The notes under the pieces: model-generated
What the model saw: only the letters and a program-made list of their open reading frames with translations
What the model was told of the DNA's origin: nothing
The model's database searches: none
Origin: Liolophura sinensis
Taxonomy: Eukaryota; Mollusca; Polyplacophora; Chitonida; Chitonidae
Assembly: GCF_032854445.1 (NCBI RefSeq)
Contig: NC_088307.1
Span: forward strand, 3,412,001 to 3,476,000
Direction of reading: 5' to 3'
DNA: 64,000 nt
Made by a program: the position numbers and the translations under genes
Shown here: piece by piece, positions 1 to 12,323 of the stretch
Layout of the letters: each line of letters begins with the position of its first letter
Position numbering within the stretch: the stretch's first letter is position 1

Positions 1-85
1 CCAAGCATTTATATACAGTCCTGTAGACGCCGTGGAGCCGGTTACTGTCAACTAGACCACTGGAATCACAAAAACTATAGCCTAG
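1..85 (+). CDS. Possible partial exon running off the left edge
   Basis: Frame 1 is open from the first base for 28 codons. It contains two cysteines (SCRRRGAGYCQLDHW core) and ends at a canonical donor, CTAG|GTAAGT, after base 85, leaving one base of the next codon. I do not recognise the protein. A phase-compatible but weak acceptor lies near 1126, leading into an open Cys-rich frame that stops at 1367. An open frame this short is easily due to chance; only the strong donor argues for it. Confidence 0.25.
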
Positions 86-137
86 GTAAGTTTATGTTCA
101 CTGTTCTAAACGCATACTTATGTCAAAACAGAGAGGC

Positions 138-1113
138 TATCTCAGTATGCTAAGTGTGTTATGCCGTAGATATCTGAGGATCAGATTATAGAGGCTGTCT
201 AAAGTGCTCTAACAACAGTGTTATATCATAGATATCTGAGGATCAGATTATAGAGGCAGTCTAAAGTGTTCTAACAACAGTGTTATATCATAGATATCTG
301 AGGATCAGATTATAGAGGCAGTCTAAAGTGTTCTAACAACAGTGTTATATCATAGATATCTGAGGATCAGATTATAGAGGCTGTCTAAAGTGCTCTAACA
401 ACAGTGTTATATCATAGATATCTGAGGATCAGATTATAGAGGCTGTCTAAAGTGTTCTAACAACAGTGTTATATCATAGATATCTGAGGATCAGATTATA
501 GAGGTTATGTAAGTGTTCTAACAACAGTGTTATGCCGTAGATATCTGAGGATCAGATTATAGAGGCTGCCTAAAGTGTTCTAACAACAGTGTTATATCAT
601 AGATATCTGAGGATCAGATTATAGCGGCTGTCTAAAGTGTTCTTACAACAGTGTTATGTCATAGATATCTGAGGATCAGATTATAGAGGCTGTCTAAAGT
701 GTTCTAACAACAGTGTTATATCATAGATATCTGAGGATCAGATTATAGAGGCTGTCTAAAGTGTTCTAACAACAGTGCTATGTCATAGATATCTGAGGAT
801 CAGATTATAGAGGCTGTCTAAAGTGTTCTAACAACAGTGCTATGTCATAGATATCTGAGGATCAGATTATAGAGGCTGCCTAAAGTGTTCTAACAACAGT
901 GTTATATCATAGATATCTGAGGATCAGATTATAGAGGCTGTCTAAAGTGTTCTAACAACAGTGCTATGTCATAGATATCTGAGGATCAGATTATAGAGGC
1001 TGTCTAAAGTGTTCTAACAACAGTGCTATGTCATAGATATCTGAGGATCAGATTATAGAGGCTATGTAAGTGTTCTGACAACAGTGTTATGTCATAGATA
1101 TCTGGAGATCAGA
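138..1113. repeat. 62-bp tandem satellite, about 16 copies
   Basis: The core TCAGATTATAGAGGC recurs at 181, 243, 305, 367, 429, 491, 552, 614, 676, 738 and onward to about 1109, a strict 62-bp period with one 61-bp unit. Copies differ by a few substitutions (GTCT/GCCT, TATATC/TATGTC). The first and last units are the most degenerate, as is usual at array edges. No coding is supported. Confidence 0.95.
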
Positions 1114-1372
1114 TCTGAGAATTTGAAGATTTTGTGGATTTCTGTGTTCCAAAAATACACGAATGCAAAATATGTCTGAGTTACGAACCATTGAGTGGAA
1201 TCCGACACGTGATTATGACAATATGTTCATGTCATGTATTTGCGCAGGCTCAGACAAGTCAAGCGCTGACCTTCTGCGACTATCAGGCCGTCGCGAGTTC
1301 GAAATTAGCTCTCGCCAGTAGTTCGTTTAGTCGGAAGGTTTGTCAGCTACCTAATAAACGTCGGTGATTCAC

Positions 1373-1440
1373 TTGACTCCTTTAAGTCATATAAGTGAGC
1401 AATTCTTGAGTACGGCGAAAAACGCCAAATAAACAAATAA
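1373..1440 (+). mobile_element. SINE-A 3' fragment
   Basis: Matches the 3' end of the window's main SINE: 'ataagtgagcaattcttgag', then 'acggcg', then an AAATAAACAAAT tail. The tRNA-like head is absent, as in a 5'-truncated insertion or a decayed copy. Confidence 0.6.
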
Positions 1441-1680
1441 AGCCACAAGCGCAAATTCACTGCAGTTGTGTTGTCCGCCTTTAGTGTCGTGTCGTTTTAC
1501 AGGCAGCCCACTCGTTAAATGAGTGGCAAATGTTAATACATAGGACGCTCTTCAGAAAAGATGGGGAGTCAGAACCAGCTGACCGACCGGTCTGTCTCGA
1601 TTGACCGACACAGGGACACAACTAAGTAGAGGGCTGGTTTGTCGCAACTAACAAATTAATTCCTGATCAGAATTTCTCAC

Positions 1681-1848
1681 CTCTCCTGCCGAAACAACTG
1701 TAAAGTTAGGACACTGGTATGACCCACAGAACTCTGGCCTGCCTGTCACTTCCCGTCTCCGAAACAATCGGTCAATGATACTCCCAGAGCTTACTGGGAG
1801 GCAGATCAGACACAGCAACACAGCCAACTTACACACACCCATCATCAT
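1681..1848 (-). CDS. SOUL/heme-binding-like secreted protein, coding exon 1 (partial gene)
   Basis: Three consecutive ATGs open a 56-codon exon: signal peptide (VCKLAVLLCLICLPVSS, residues 5-21), a tribasic FRRRE site, then PEFCGSYQCPNFTVVSAGE. The pattern C-x4-C-P-x-[YF]-x-V-[VL] is the entry to secreted SOUL (HEBP2-like) domains and aligns with FCREFDCPPFEVLERGE in the larger gene at 29484-36101. It stops at the same residue with a phase-0 donor (GAG|GTGAGA) at 1681. A 3' splice-site-like CAG sits 5 nt before the ATG, suggesting a 5' UTR intron. The gene runs leftward; exon 2 is not found in 1-1680 (mostly satellite), so it lies outside the window or is lost. The family call is by motif only. 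Confidence 0.7.
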
Positions 1849-2159
1849 CTCGCCTGCTGTACTGAAACTGATAAATAGGTGAAAAGATCTGAATAAAATT
1901 ATTAAACCTAATAAAATTCAGTAAAATTCAGTGTGTATTGAATTAGTAAGACACTCAAACAAATGTCCAAATACCCCAACTACAAACATTACTCTTCATT
2001 TGTGTGGTATCTCCCTGGATAACTGCTGGATCCGCATCACCCCAAAACCAGGCTAAACAGTTCCCAAGCTTAAATTAAGATCCATGCAGAACTTTTAACG
2101 GAAATTTTCTGAAAGATGTTTGAGAGCGAATCCAGAAAAGGATAACCACCAAATGTAAT

Positions 2160-2292
2160 GGTTTGATGCCCCCCTCCCTCCCCCCCTCCTGTTTCCTCTC
2201 ACCATAATGCTGGCCGCCGTCGTATAAGTGAAATATTCTTGAATATGGCGTAATACACAAATCAAATAAATAAATCAAACAAATAAATCAAA
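2160..2292 (+). mobile_element. SINE-A, 5'-truncated copy
   Basis: Carries the conserved body segments 'ccataatgctggccgcc', 'gtcgtataagtgaaatattc' and 'cttgaatatggcgtaa', ending in a (AAATAAATC)n tail. A C-rich stretch replaces the tRNA-like head. Confidence 0.8.
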
Positions 2293-2359
2293 GGATTTAC
2301 ATTTTCTTTGAAGAAAGTAAATTATTGAGATTCGTTTTAGAAAAAAGGCCCCCCAAAAG

Positions 2360-2642
2360 GCCGAAGGCCGTTGACTTTCCTCTGGCACTCCCGCTTTTTC
2401 CACACAACAAGCAGTCCAGCACGCTCTTTTCGTAATCTAACGTTAGTTGAAGACCACTTGTCGTCCACAAATATGGTGTATATATCTATACGTCACATGT
2501 GGAAAAGCCCGCCAATAACTTGCCGAAGGCCGTTGACTTTCCTCGGGCACTCCCGCTTTTTCCACACAACAAGCAGTCCAGCACGCTCTTTTCGTAATCT
2601 AACATTAGTTGAAGACCACTTGTCGTCCACAAATATGGTGTA
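2360..2642. repeat. Direct duplication, about 120-bp units spaced 162 bp
   Basis: The segment starting 'ccgaaggccgttgactttcc' at 2361 recurs at 2523 and is nearly identical through 'gtccacaaatatggtgta' (two to three mismatches). It is a two-copy tandem duplication with a 40-bp spacer. Open frames across it in both directions are products of the duplication. Confidence 0.9.
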
Positions 2643-3029
2643 ATATATCTAATCTCAGTCATGGAAATCCTACGCGGACTTGATGGGTCATGATGAAAAC
2701 TACCCATAATCTTGTTATTGAATCCGTGTCTGATCCTGGTGTTACGATCTTCCCAGGCAAGGCGCCAGTGATACAATTAACTACAGGGTAAACCTTGATG
2801 CTCGTCCTCAGAGTTCGATTTCAAAAGACGAGTCATCCGGTACATCAGTACACTGCATGGTTGTTGTACACATTGCTACGAGCATGTATAAAACTGTGTC
2901 ATGTTTTGGACAGCACGTCCTTGAGAAAAGGGGGCGGCAGGTTCAAACCCAGAACGCGCTAGTTTGGCTGTAGAACTAAGTGCATGAGATGGTGCGTCAG
3001 GTACATCCGTCATATAAGGTGTCGTGGTT

Positions 3030-3416
3030 TCACCCTGGATGTACCAGAGTTCCTCTATGACATTAAAGGCATTATATGGTACAACAGGCATATCTGTCAG
3101 ACAAAGTGCCGTGGAGTCCCCGCTGGATCTACCGGGGTTTCTCTATGACATTAAGGCATTATATGGTACAACAGGCATATCTGTCAGACAAAGTGCCGTG
3201 GAGTCCCCGCTGGATCTACCAGGGTTTCTCTATGACATTAAGGCATTATATGGTACAACAGGCATATCTGTCAGACAAAGTGCCGTGGAGTCCCCGCTGG
3301 ATCTACCAGGGTTTCTCTATGACATTAAGGCATTATATGGTACAACAGGCATATCTGTCAGACAAAGTGCCGTGGAGTCCCCGCTGGATCTACCAGGGTT
3401 TCTCTATGACATTAAA
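3030..3416. repeat. 87-bp minisatellite, about 4.5 copies
   Basis: The unit containing 'gctggatctaccagggtttc' repeats at 3123, 3210, 3297 and 3384, with an older diverged unit before it. The period is 87 bp, a multiple of three, so repetitive frames of 125 and 157 residues stay open. Two overlapping frames being equally open argues against real coding. Confidence 0.92.
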
Positions 3417-3596
3417 GGATACATTACTTATATTTTTATATGGGTCTACTTGATTGACAGAAAAACTAACAACCGGGCACTTCCGTGCGCATCATGAATA
3501 AATATTCATCATATTTGCATGTTTAAAAGTAAATATCTTGTAGGCCTACGTCTTTAATGCGGAACTTGTAAAACTCTTTTCTACCTTTAACAAAAT

Positions 3597-3805
3597 TTAT
3601 TGATTTATTTGATTGGTGTTAAACGCCTTATTCAAGAATATTTCACTTATACCACCTCTGCCAACATTATTGTGGGAGGAAACCTGGCAAAGCCCGGGGG
3701 AAACCAGCATGAGTTAGACTTGAACTCACAGCCGCTGCATTGGTGAGAGTCTCCTGAGTCATTGCGCTGCGCTGGGGCGCTAACCACTTTGGCCAGGACC
3801 CCCCT
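3597..3805 (-). mobile_element. SINE-A, internally deleted copy
   Basis: Read on the plus strand it begins with the reversed tail (TTTATTTGATTGGTGTTAAACG), continues through 'attattgtgggaggaaacc' and ends in the reversed tRNA-like head (ACTTGAACTCACAGC ... TGCGCTGCGCT). Part of the middle (Cs around the CCCGGG motif) is missing. Confidence 0.85.
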
Positions 3806-5865
3806 CCCCCCGCCCCACTCCTATTTCTCATTAAACGATCCCGAGATACACATATGTACTCTTTGGTTGGTCACACATTCTGAGAACATCACACTTTTTG
3901 GTGTATGTCTGTTTATGACGCACTTAGCCTGCATAATCATTGCAGTTAGACGCTAACACTGGAAAGGATGTAGAAAGTATGGCTGGCTCAGATGTTTAAA
4001 TCGAGAGTGACTGTCAAGCCCTTGAACACTGAGTTCGCGTGGTCGAATTTAGCTCTCCCAGTTTCCACTGTGGATTAAAGTCAGAATGTTTTATCAGCTA
4101 CGATGCACTGATTTCCCAGAACACTTTCCTCCACACTTAAGCATGATCGTTGTTAATAATAAATGAAAAATTCTTCAACACTACCTTAAACACCAATCAA
4201 AATAAACATATATGGATTTAACATGCATTCTGAAAAAACACATACGAAGTGTTTTTTTTCTTTCAATCATAAAATGTTGGGTATTTGCCACTGTATTAAA
4301 GCTAGTTTGTAACCAATTTATTTTGTAAGAAGTAAACAGTGCCTTTGGCGTTATGTATTATTTATATTGATTGATTTATTTAATTATTTTTCTGTTTGTT
4401 GTGTAACGCCTTACTCGGTGAATAAGTAACGGTCCTTTTACGGTTGAAGGAAACCACGAGCCTTTGGCAAGTTCCTAACGAACTTTCCCCCGTGCAACGT
4501 ACAGATGTAGACACCATACTAGTGTAAGACGAGTGCTCTTCGCGGGCAGTTATCTACAAACGGCCACAGGAACTTCGCTGATTCGAACAGCACTAATTGG
4601 GAATCTCCCAACCGATTGCCGGGTTTGAACACACCCCTTGCGGTCCTAACAATTAAAGCACCTAACATAATATAATATAATAATAAAGCACCTCATATTT
4701 TCTCATATACTCACCCTTTATGCCCTCTTTGCTCAGATAAGTCCGCTAGTCTTCTCAGTGGTTTGCGTTAATGCGCATATGAAGCCTGGAACCTGTAGTA
4801 GAATGTGACATCTCTGGCATGTAGGTATTGCATATGAGCATATATATATATATGGGTTTTGGTGCAAATGCATTGGATTTCACCGTCACGCATGCGTATT
4901 GGAATTCTGACCATCATTCAACATGCTGTTTTACATAACGTATCGTCTGTCAAACATTTAGCACGTGTCACGTCACGCTTGCATATTTACATAACCTCAA
5001 GGTTGGTTGAGGTTCCCATTGTGGTTTATATGACACTGAAGCAGGGTTTGTGTAAAAGTGAAGTTTGACAAAGTAGCTTTCGGCAGTACAACTATACATT
5101 TTAAAGCTATTATTTGATTTGGTGTTATACGCCCTATTCATTTACATCATGAATGCTTACTTTCATTTTAAACAAGATAGAAGGCCTAATGACTAATACC
5201 AGTCTGGCATATTGTAAATTTGGCGTATTTGACAGATATTCCCAAACTTTACAACAGATATTATAGTCATGTATGTTCAATACATAATTAGCATGTTTTG
5301 AAAATAAGAAATGACGAATTAAATTGATATTAAATACAATTTACACACCGAACTTAGATCCAAGACAACAATGTGAGCTATACACGTAAAGATGCATCCA
5401 CCAAGGGTTAAGTGAAGATTATCACTGAATCATGATCACGAAGGCTACTTCCGGCCTGTGTTTCCGTTCTATACTTGTCTATTGGGGTGTGACGCTAGAG
5501 AACAGTTCACTCGACAGCTTGGACCAAAGTTCCAATGATTGGACAAGGAACGGTATGCCTATTCAATCAGATCCTTCTGCTTTGAAAGCCCTTGTGGAAC
5601 GTCCAGTGTCTTCGGCATGGTGTTTCACCGAGGCGGTGTTGTAAATATGTCGTAGTTCAGACGGAGATGTTGTACTAGAAGCGCAGTATATGAAGTGTAA
5701 AACAAATGTAACTTACTAACATTGACCTGGATTAATCTAGTCATTTACTGAATTATTTTTTCGTTTTCATCGCCATTCTGCAGATTTTTCTTTGCCTACA
5801 CGATGATAGCCAATTTTATCGGTGGAGGAAGGACCGTACGAAAACAACAACTTTGGCGAGTTAAT
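3806..5865. other. Anonymous AT-rich non-coding DNA
   Basis: No supported gene. Short decayed SINE-A tail-like pieces sit near 4355-4425 and 5110-5135, and there is a short (TA)n tract near 4838-4852. Nothing else is recognised. Confidence 0.6.
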
Positions 5866-6015
5866 GGTAAACCAGAGCAGGGGCTCCCCTCCCCATGGTT
5901 TCAGCAAAATTAGGTTCAAAAATGCAGTGATTAATTGCAATTTATTAGACGTCGTCACTAGTTAGGAATTGCTCAATATCCTATGTTGTCATTACACTTA
6001 ATAAACAGTTACATC
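5866..6015 (+). repeat. Dispersed repeat B, 3' half
   Basis: Repeat B is a roughly 280-bp interspersed sequence seen at least 14 times here. This copy retains 'aattaggtt..aaaatgcagtga', 'aattgcaatttattagacgt' and the terminal 'ctatgttgtcattacactta' block. The repeat class is unassigned: it has no poly-A tail and no clear terminal inverted repeats. Confidence 0.75.
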
Positions 6016-6084
6016 TATACACTACGAAGAGACCTGGCCTCGATGACGTTTAGTCCACCAACAGTATCCTACTCTATGCAGGTA

Positions 6085-6390
6085 TACAAAATAAAAGACT
6101 ACAGCCTTGGGAATAAACCAGAGCAGAGATGACAGCGTTGTAGTTGGCAAATGCTTACACGTAATGAGTGAGATTCAGCTATGTTTAATTTCTAACCTTC
6201 CATGTATATGTGTAAAAAGTAACAATCTAATAACCCTCACCACTCCCACTCCCCCAAGCCCCACAGTTTAAGTAGAATTAGATAAAAAGTTGCAATGATG
6301 TTAATCTTAATTTATTAGATAATAAGAAATTGCTCGAAATGCTGTATGTGTTATCATCGCATTAAATAAACAACCACATGGAAACAATGC
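6085..6390 (+). repeat. Dispersed repeat B
   Basis: Near full-length and diverged. It has the head (AGACTACAGCCTTGGGAATAAACCAGAGC), 'gttggcaaatgcttacacgt' and the 3' block ending 'cattaaataaacaaccacat'. Confidence 0.7.
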
Positions 6391-8240
6391 AAATTAGAAT
6401 CCTGGTTTACGCATGAATGCGATATGAACGACAGCATAAAGAGTAAGCTCAAACAAGAGAACACGATCGATCACTTATTGCCAACAAGGCAATGAGAAAT
6501 ATGGAAGTAGAGTGGAATCGGGTAAATTCCCTGTCTGACACTGGATCTGTGCCCACGTCCTTCGTGATTATCCTACAGAGAGAAATTTGAGCACATTAAC
6601 CCCACGGCCACGTGCCGCTTCCAAAATAAATTTATAAAGTGTAAATACAACATAGCAATTCATCGTCAAAAATCTTTTATGTTTTTTTCCCATGACTGTT
6701 AAAGGCAATACTAGAATTCTTCTCGTGTAGCCAATATTTTATCGTTTTATAACATACCTAAGTGGCTGGCTTGGAAAGTCAGGCTACACTGACAAAATTT
6801 TCACCACTTGTGATACAAATCATATTGGTGGAAGGGGAGTGGTTTGCAGAGGAATATATGTACAACTACAAGAGAGAGAACCCTAGACAGTTTCTTGGTC
6901 CCCACTGAAGGCCCGAGAACAATGGAATCAGGGCTTTGTTTTTGGAAGCTGTAACAGTACCAACAGTATAGACCTTCTTAGTTATGCTCTATTCATTGAA
7001 TAGTTAACAAATAAAAGAAAAACGATATCGTCTTACAGAGTATCATTTTGCGTGATAAGGTGATTCACATTGGGATCGCCTTGTGCCATGGAACAGGGTA
7101 AGCGGGCTCTGGACGATTTCAACAGACGCTAGTGTTTCAATCTTTGAGGAACACGAATCTGGGTTCAATCCCGGCACTGGGCAGGGAATTTGTCGAATTT
7201 GCTATTCGCACCAGTGGTGGGACCTTGATGACAGAAGGTAGCCGACGACCACGTGTCTTAAGCCAGTACGCCGACTCTATCTTTAAATTGCCAAAGGTCG
7301 ATCGTTTACCCAGCTATAAAACTGACCGTTATTTTAGCACTGAAAAAGTCTGGCATTAATCAGTGAAATAAGTACATCACATACACGGAAAATGGTATTA
7401 GGCGCGAGAGACAGAAATACACAAGCAAATTCATTGCTTCAGCCAACCTTGGAGCATTTTGTGTTCGCAGGAAGCGTGGGGATTTTCCGCATTCAGCAAA
7501 GAAACGCCAATCTATGAGTTACTTGCACGAACTGTGTCGTTTTGCATTCTGGTGTTATGCGACCGTCATGCTGAAAAGTTTTAAACACTATACGTTATAA
7601 GTAACAAAAAGAACCTACTTGTACAGATCTGCACGTGCTATAGCATCTTTTCGAAATATTTTGAAAGTTCCGTACTTTTGTAGAAAGCATGTGGGCCCCA
7701 CACTGCCAACCAAGACAGACATTTTGACCGCAAACTACTGATCAAACCTACTGAACGGCGATATTCTTGTTCCCCCGAACTCTTAACATATACCAGTTAT
7801 AACGTTTATGAATCAGATGTGTGGGTGCATGAACACAAAATTAATCAAATTGGTGAATGAAAATTTGTTCAGATAATTTTAAACGAAATACAACTGAAAA
7901 CTTCATTTGTACTCACTCCTTAATATAGATAACATGGTGGGTGCAAATGCCAAACTAATTAAAAACTCAAAAAATTTAAAAAGCATGGTTTTCGAATTTT
8001 AACACCTTTTGCTTTCTTAACTGCATGGTTTTAAATAGAAGCGTCTGTGGTTTTCGTTTTGAATTTGGATGCTTTCATTCTCATTTTCATAGCCAGAACT
8101 GTATCCTGAGTGTAATATGTTCTGGCCAGAATGAGCATGGATGGAATATTGTCAATGTCCCAGTAACATATCATCCATGCAGTTCAATGACAATTTCAGT
8201 GAAATTTCTATTTCATATTAATATGGGAGGTTAAATATAA
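6391..8240. other. Anonymous non-coding DNA with a tRNA-like box
   Basis: No supported gene. At 7135-7200 the sequence 'gggttcaatcccggc' resembles a Pol III B box, so a decayed tRNA-derived repeat may lie at about 7085-7380, but I cannot define its ends. Confidence 0.4.
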
Positions 8241-8244
8241 TTAA

Positions 8245-8512
8245 AGACGTACAGCACAGAGAGTAAGACCAGGGCAACCGGTGAAACGCGACACCTTGTC
8301 AATTTACTTCAGTCGAGGTTTTATTCTAACTGTTCATGTCAATGCCTAAATAGCAACAACTTACACGTCCCCTAGCACCATGACTTAGGCAGAATTAAGT
8401 AAAAAAAACTCAGTGCAGTGATGTTAATTACAATTTATTAGAAGTAACTCGTCTAGAATTACTCAAAACCCTGTGTTGTCATCACATTTAACATACAATC
8501 ACAGGCAGTTCT
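8245..8512 (+). repeat. Dispersed repeat B, near full length
   Basis: One of the best copies: head 'tacagcacagagagtaagac', then 'ggttttattctaactgttca', 'cccctagcaccatgacttag', 'cagtgatgttaattacaatt' and the end 'cacatttaacatacaatcac'. It is useful as a reference for the other copies. Confidence 0.85.
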
Positions 8513-9707
8513 ATTTTATATGCATATACAATTAAGAATTTCGTAACACTAAAATGACTACGTCCTCCTGCACTTAACCGGTAGACTTGCAGGAGTTAAA
8601 TTCTCTAAGCTTGTGGTAAATTTTTTTCATTGAGTTAAATTTCAAAATCCGCCAGACATTGCCGGTTGCAGAGTGACATGTTGGTTGCTATAAAACTGAA
8701 CATGGACATTTGTGGACAATCTCGTGTCATATAGACTCCTCTGTTCTGACATCTCGTTGAGCAGTAATAGGGGACGAGTTCAAATAACAATTTAAGATAC
8801 TAAACAAAAACAAGAAATGGAAGTAAAAATCCAGAATGGAATAAATAGACTTTATAGTCACGTACACAAAACATTTAAATCAAAATGATACAATTATACA
8901 GGTATGTAAAAGTGTACAGGGCTCGTCCGAATTTCTGACTATCTTTGATCAAATAACTGAAAATCCCGAAATCATCGGTGACTTGATGGTTTTTGCCAAC
9001 AGCGTCTTGCCGTTCAAATTACCTAAAAGCTCTGCGTGCATATGTCCATAATATATGTGTGTTAACACCTGAATGTCTTCCAAGCTACCAGTTGATATAC
9101 GCGTTGTGCTTATAATCGTCATCTGCGTGTTTAGTTTTGTCACTCTAATATTTCCCAGTCAAGAAAACCTCACACACATGCTAAAAGAGGACATGTTTTC
9201 TTTGGTCTAGTTTGTGATCATTGTTTTGGTCAAATGCGAAAGACATTAATGTCATGGTTATGAAATTTATATGGTGGGCAATTACAGACGGTCCCTATAA
9301 CACCAGGCGATTTGTAAGCCCATTGTTGTTCGTCGATGTTATGACTCATCCCACATCTCGACTTTAGTAACTGCGAGCTTACCTTGATCAGACATATCTG
9401 TGTCACTGTGACTGGTAAACACTGAGTCTGGAAAGGTCAAAAGGCATGAAAGTGCACTCAGTGTAATAAGACTGAGCCCTGCACAGCCTGGCTTAGGCCC
9501 GCAAAAATATTGCTGTCGTCTGTGATAATTTGCATCTAATTAAAAAATTATATGAAATACTAATCAGCAAACTTGAGTTGTAAAGACCTTGATCATAGCT
9601 GTGTTGGTTAGCACGTATTTAGGGAGTAGTTTGAAAACTCTAAGAAACTAAGAAACAATATCTGTCTTCTGTTCATGCTAGCTTTCTGCTTTTTACATCC
9701 CATTTGC

Positions 9708-9709
<2 letters not shown>
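8513..9709. other. Anonymous AT-rich DNA
   Basis: No supported gene, RNA or recognisable repeat. Confidence 0.55.

Positions 9710-9787
<78 letters not shown>
9710..9787. repeat. (AT)n microsatellite
   Basis: About 39 uninterrupted AT dinucleotides. Alternating Tyr-Ile reading frames through it in both directions are artefacts. Confidence 0.98.
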
Positions 9788-9789
<2 letters not shown>

Positions 9790-9819
9790 GCATGGTAACA
9801 CGAGATTGCATCTATGCGT

Positions 9820-9935
9820 CCAAAGAGACATTCGTATACCAGCTGTCAACCAACATGGACGTTTCAGGTCAATAATCGTCAGGCCAATTTCCAAAACGAC
9901 GTTTAACACAAACCACCAAAGAACTAAGGATGTAT
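9820..9935. mobile_element. Fragment of TIR element M1 (see 47084-47330)
   Basis: Begins with 'gacattcgtataccagctgt', the terminal inverted repeat of the complete element at 47084-47330. It continues through 'gacgtttcaggtcaataatc' and ends at 'aaaccaccaaagaactaa', which recurs in reverse at 51510-51600. Only one terminus is present. Confidence 0.7.
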
Positions 9936-12060
9936 AGAAATTCTGCCAAATTAGGACAGAATGAGGCAACGAGAAGAAATCAACTTATTTCAGGGATGTT
10001 GGAAAGGCGCAAGATGTGTTCTAGACGAATGAGTTAAAGTAGTATTCAAATCGTGTATCATGCCAAAATATAAGTTGTCGATAACAAAATATGTATTTCG
10101 GTTTCGCTTTGATTGCAACTGTTCATATATCCTACAAGGCGGTCTAATTCAACACGATGATCATATAGCCCCTTGCTCCAAGTTAGGCGGAATTAGATAC
10201 AATCATGAAAAAGGTTACAAGGGATAGTGGACGCTCTGTCCATATTTATTTACAAGATAATTATACTCAGGGTAAAACTTAAGAGATTTAAAGTGAAGGC
10301 GTTTGATGGAATAACCTTTACACATTAGTTTTTGCAGTAATAGTAAATGTGACGTTGATTGAAATTGTCACGCAACACACAGGAACTAACAAATGCTACA
10401 AGGCGAGGTATTTACATGTCATATGCTGAACCCTTCGGTATATTGCTGTCCGGGTAAGGATAATTTACATTGTCAAAACTGAAACAATACCTCTTGTCAA
10501 AACATCTCCAAGACGGAATGAAAATTAAATCGCATAATATCTTATTTTTCTTTTTTTTTTTTTGCGAGAAAGCATGTTGAAGATCTACTGTCGACTTTTG
10601 TATGGATAAATCTTTTGATTTTCAAGGCACTCGTGTTCGATTTAAATAACTTGGTCGTAGTGTAAGGCCCCAAAACAGCAAGCAAGCAACGTGTGCCATA
10701 AAGTGACATTTTTCAACAGTATGACCGGCGCCGCCCATTGTGAGTAGTGTTGAAGTGTGTCCAAAAAGTGGAGTTGCTGAAAACTGGACAAAACAAAGAA
10801 AAGAAAAAAGACTAGTGGCAATAAACTAATAAAGAGGAAAGTACAGGATTGAGTCCGAAAATTGTATTCGTTGTAATAAGCGCTATGATGAGCACTGAAT
10901 TGTGACGAAAACGTGTAGTGGTGTGGATTTGAAGAGAAAAGGGACAGGAAGGTTAAAAAGGGAAGACGATGCAAAGAGGGTGGCAAATGTAGTCCACAAA
11001 CATCATTTAAACGAATGGATCTGTGTGCATTAAGTATAAGCTGACATCTGTGGATAGCTATATTTCAAACTGGCATTAGTACTTCGCAGTTCCGACACTT
11101 TGGATTTAAGCCACTAAGCGGTGTCAGAGGTTAATACTTTGGCGTTTTACTGGGCTCTTTGCGGGGTGGGGGTGAGGAGTGGGATGGGTGGGGAAGTCAG
11201 GGTGAAGGTGTCGAACATTCGATTCTGTCAAATGGCAGCTACTGGAGCTTGACTGTACACCATATAAATCCAATGACAGATTTAGCCCTCAATTAAAGAC
11301 ATTTAAATTCTTGAACAGGTTTAAATCGATCGTTAATCACTTATGTAAACAAGGGTTTACCATTGTCCCCAAGTTATTCTAACCAGAACAAGCAGTATTT
11401 AAACTTGTTTCGGTCATGCTTTCGGTCATGGTTTTGACCTTAGCAACACTTCTCCACACTTGCCCAAACAGAAAACTTCTAATGTGACACCTCTTCAATA
11501 GATACATGCGCATAATTCGGCTTCAAATTTCATGTAAGTTCTTTATTTATTGTCCGTTTTCCTCAAATATGTTGTTGTTATCATTTAGGTGTCCATTTAT
11601 ATTTCTTTTCAGAGGAAAAGTTTCCTTTTGTTTATATTAAACATATCAACATCTGCAACAAAATAAATCTAAGTGCATTTTATGGTCAGGAATGTTCAAT
11701 AAAGCCTGTACTATGACAGAATATGTTACATATTCCTTATATGCTAATAAGAAAGAGTCAACAGCCTGAAGGCTTTCAGAATGACCAGATCTGAAAACCG
11801 GCCCTAAGTAAACATTAGTCACTCCATCTTTAGTCACTCCAACTAAGTTTGCGTAGAATTGTATGTCGTTCTGTGTTTTAACACGGTCGGTTTTCGAAAC
11901 AACATGTTCAAAAAGGAACTACTTATCAGTACTATATAAATTCTTCTGCGTTACACAGGAGGTACGTGTATGTGTATCAATAGCAACCAGGAGCCTCACA
12001 CTAATGCGGTCACTGTGTATTAAGTCCAGCACAGGCTGACTTCCCCTCCGGCTGTACATG
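9936..12060. other. Anonymous non-coding DNA
   Basis: A (T)n run lies near 10548-10563. A hydrophobic open frame on the minus strand at 10642-10986 is low-complexity and unconvincing. No gene is supported. Confidence 0.55.
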
Positions 12061-12064
12061 GGAA

Positions 12065-12322
12065 GGTCTGTGATTTATTTATTTATTTACTTATTTATTT
12101 GTTTATTTATTTGATTGGTGTTTTTCGCAGTACTCAAGAACATTTCACTTATACGACGGCGGCTAGCATTATGGTGGGTGGAAACCAGGCAGAGCCCGGG
12201 GGAAACCCACGACAATCCGCAGGTTGCTGCCAGACCTCCCCACGTACGGCCGGAGAGGAAGCCAGCATGAGCTGGACTTAAACTCACAGCGACAGCATTG
12301 GTGAGAGACTCCTGGGTCATTA
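12065..12322 (-). mobile_element. SINE-A, near full length
   Basis: Plus-strand order is reversed tail (TTTATTTATTTGATTGGTG), 'cacttatacgacggcggcta', 'cagagcccgggggaaaccca', 'acggccggagaggaagccag', then the reversed head 'attggtgagagactcctggg'. The last part of the tRNA-like head is missing, and a plus-orientation fragment abuts it. Confidence 0.92.
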
Positions 12323-12323
12323 C

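Noticed and set aside
138-1113. CRISPR-like array
   Set aside because: The units are contiguous 62-bp repeats with no unique spacers; it is a satellite in an animal genome.
3024-3497. 157- and 125-residue repetitive open frames
   Set aside because: They overlap in two frames and come from an 87-bp tandem repeat whose length is a multiple of three.
5432-5644. Plus-strand 70-residue frame
   Set aside because: Looks mildly protein-like, but no domain, partner exon or convincing splice site was found.
10642-10986. Hydrophobic minus-strand frame of 114 residues
   Set aside because: Low-complexity A/G-rich DNA read in reverse gives Phe/Leu/Ser; no supporting signals.
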